From: Sunxiuqinia dokdonensis
GTDB lineage: Bacteria > Bacteroidota > Bacteroidia > Bacteroidales > Prolixibacteraceae
Reading direction: 5' to 3'
Assembly (NCBI RefSeq): GCF_001270965.1
Contig: NZ_LGIA01000025.1
Span: 23,015-87,014, forward strand
Length of the DNA stretch: 64,000 nucleotides
Shown here: one piece after another, positions 62,972-64,000 of the stretch
Layout: each line of letters starts with the position of its first letter
Numbering within the stretch: position 1 is the first letter of the stretch
Translations under genes and position numbers: made by a program
The notes under the pieces: model-generated
What the model saw: the letters and a program-made list of their open reading frames with translations, nothing else
What the model was told of the DNA's origin: nothing
Database searches by the model: none

Positions 62972-64000
62972 TTATACGCGGTTGTATTTTTGGGTAATTT
63001 CTTTCAGAAAGATGCGTCGTGAGCGCCGGAGCTGACTCCACCGAAAGCGCCACTCCCAGTTTCCTGATGCAACACCGGGAACGTTCATTCGCCCCTTGGC
63101 ATCGAGGCGGAGCAAGTCTTGCATGGGCATAATGGCGATGTCGGCCACCGATCCCCAGCAAGCTTCAATCACCGGATCAAGTGCCCGACGCCGGGTCCGC
63201 TTAAAATACCGTTGCAAATTTCTTCTCTCTTCTTTTTTAACCGACTTCAGCCACCCCAAGGTGGTGTTGTTATCGTGCGTTCCGGTGTAAACCACAAAGT
63301 TCTTCCCGTAATTGTGCGGCAGGTGCTCGTTGGTAGCATCCGAAGCAAAGCCAAATTGTAAAACCTTCATCCCGGGCAGGTTGAAATCATCACGCAACTT
63401 TTCCACCTCAGGCGTTATAACCCCCAAATCTTCAGCAATCACAGGCAACTCTCCTATTTGAGATTTTAGCATTTGAAGCATTTCATAACCCTTAGCCAGC
63501 CACCACTCGCCATTGATGGCTGTTTTCTCACCAGCCGGAACCGACCAAAACGACTCCAGACCACGAAAATGATCGATCCGAATAATGTCGAACATGTTCA
63601 GACAAAAATGCAAGCGAGCCATCCACCAGTCAAACCCGCGCTCTGCCAAGCGGTTCCAGTCAAAAACCGGACATCCCCAAAGTTGGCCGGTCTCACTAAA
63701 ATAATCGGGTGGAACGCCGCCAACATGGGTCGGTTTGCCTTCGTCATCGAGCAGAAAAATATCCTGGTTACCCCACACATCGGAACTATCCAGCGACACG
63801 TACAAGGGCAAATCGCCAAACAACTGAATACCGCGGTCATTGGCATACTGCTTCAACTCAAACCACTGCTTGAAAAAAATAAACTGCACGAACCGGTGAA
63901 AATTGATCGACTCGGCATATTGCAACCCGCCCTACCAAAGTTATTCGGCTTTTGCCGGAAGCGATTTGTTGATCAGCTTGGATAAACTGGTTGAGGACCG
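62972..64000 (-). pseudogene. malQ: 4-alpha-glucanotransferase with two in-frame stop codons, partial at window edge
   Basis: A GH77 amylomaltase. The intact stretch of 317 codons from 63925 has HRFVQFIFFKQW, GDLPLYVSLDSSDVWGN, the nucleophile Asp in IIRIDHFRGLESFW, the acid/base Glu in PVIAEDLGVITPEV and the third Asp in YTGTHDNNTTLG, and a normal C-terminus. Upstream the same frame continues to the window edge with TAG (63932-63934) and TAA (63941-63943) at places where Gln codons would fit a normal protein (family: residues before EI-FHKF). The N-terminal third lies outside. Could also be a sequencing error or a later start giving a shortened protein. Confidence 0.65.

Noticed and set aside
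63932..63943. Recoding of TAG or TAA as glutamine
   Set aside because: TAG ends rsfS and TAA ends psd immediately next to the following gene, so both are ordinary stops here.
63473..63985. 170-codon plus-strand ORF at the right edge
   Set aside because: Antisense to malQ, which has all catalytic motifs on the minus strand.
1..64000. tRNA, rRNA, transposase, integrase or phage genes
   Set aside because: I looked for their typical motifs in gaps and ORFs and found none; small RNAs without known structure cannot be excluded.

Overview
The window comes from a member of the Bacteroidota. Three things point there: an envelope cluster with a BamA, UppS, DUF6089 and two-OmpH layout, arginine genes with a succinylornithine-type transcarbamylase, and promoters of the TTTG / TAnnTTTG type with little Shine-Dalgarno sequence. 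A marine or sediment Marinilabiliales/Prolixibacteraceae-like organism would fit, but that rank is inference. Genes are densely packed on both strands. I see no rRNA, tRNA, transposase, prophage or CRISPR array.

Layout. 1-1.9 kb: VTC-domain, DUF4956 and DUF2490 genes. 2-5.6 kb: gluconate-family permease, Gfo/Idh oxidoreductase and zinc alcohol dehydrogenase on the minus strand. 5.7-12.4 kb: birA, then a forward run rsfS, ftsH, LUD protein, DUF2007, cdsA, psd, pssA (protein quality control and phospholipid synthesis). 12.4-13.7 kb: non-coding stretch with a 21-bp tandem array, then an unrecognised helical protein. 13.7-24 kb: a minus-strand arginine/proline block argR, GNAT, argG, argC, argD, proC, proB, proA, argF', argB, with ARG-box-like sites at the argR promoter. 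24-28.5 kb: divergent carAB, preceded by a leader with a small ORF running into a terminator hairpin.

28.6-34.6 kb: histidine kinase, DUF1015, serA, serC, comB. 35-39.6 kb: a WecA-like membrane protein, gmd, a cytidylyltransferase/GHMP-kinase fusion and fcl (GDP-fucose formation). 39.7-42.7 kb: korAB. 42.9-47.3 kb: gamma carbonic anhydrase, sugar nucleotidyltransferase, AbgT and AI-2E transporters. 47.3-55.3 kb: minus-strand envelope block with CBS protein, nadK, DUF6089, uppS, bamA, two ompH genes and murI. 55.4-63 kb: pdxJ, hydrolase, GNAT, SRPBCC, VOC and DHFR-like proteins, MATE transporter, DUF1697. The window closes in a malQ gene that carries two in-frame stop codons.

The most interesting signals are regulatory or structural: the carA leader, which looks like a translation-coupled attenuator; the 21-bp array (two helical turns per unit, also a decayed heptad coiled coil); a 34-bp element in identical inverted copies around argF'; the Gly/Tyr-rich insert in BamA; and the sugar-nucleotide fusion protein. 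No complete new defence or mobile system is visible.
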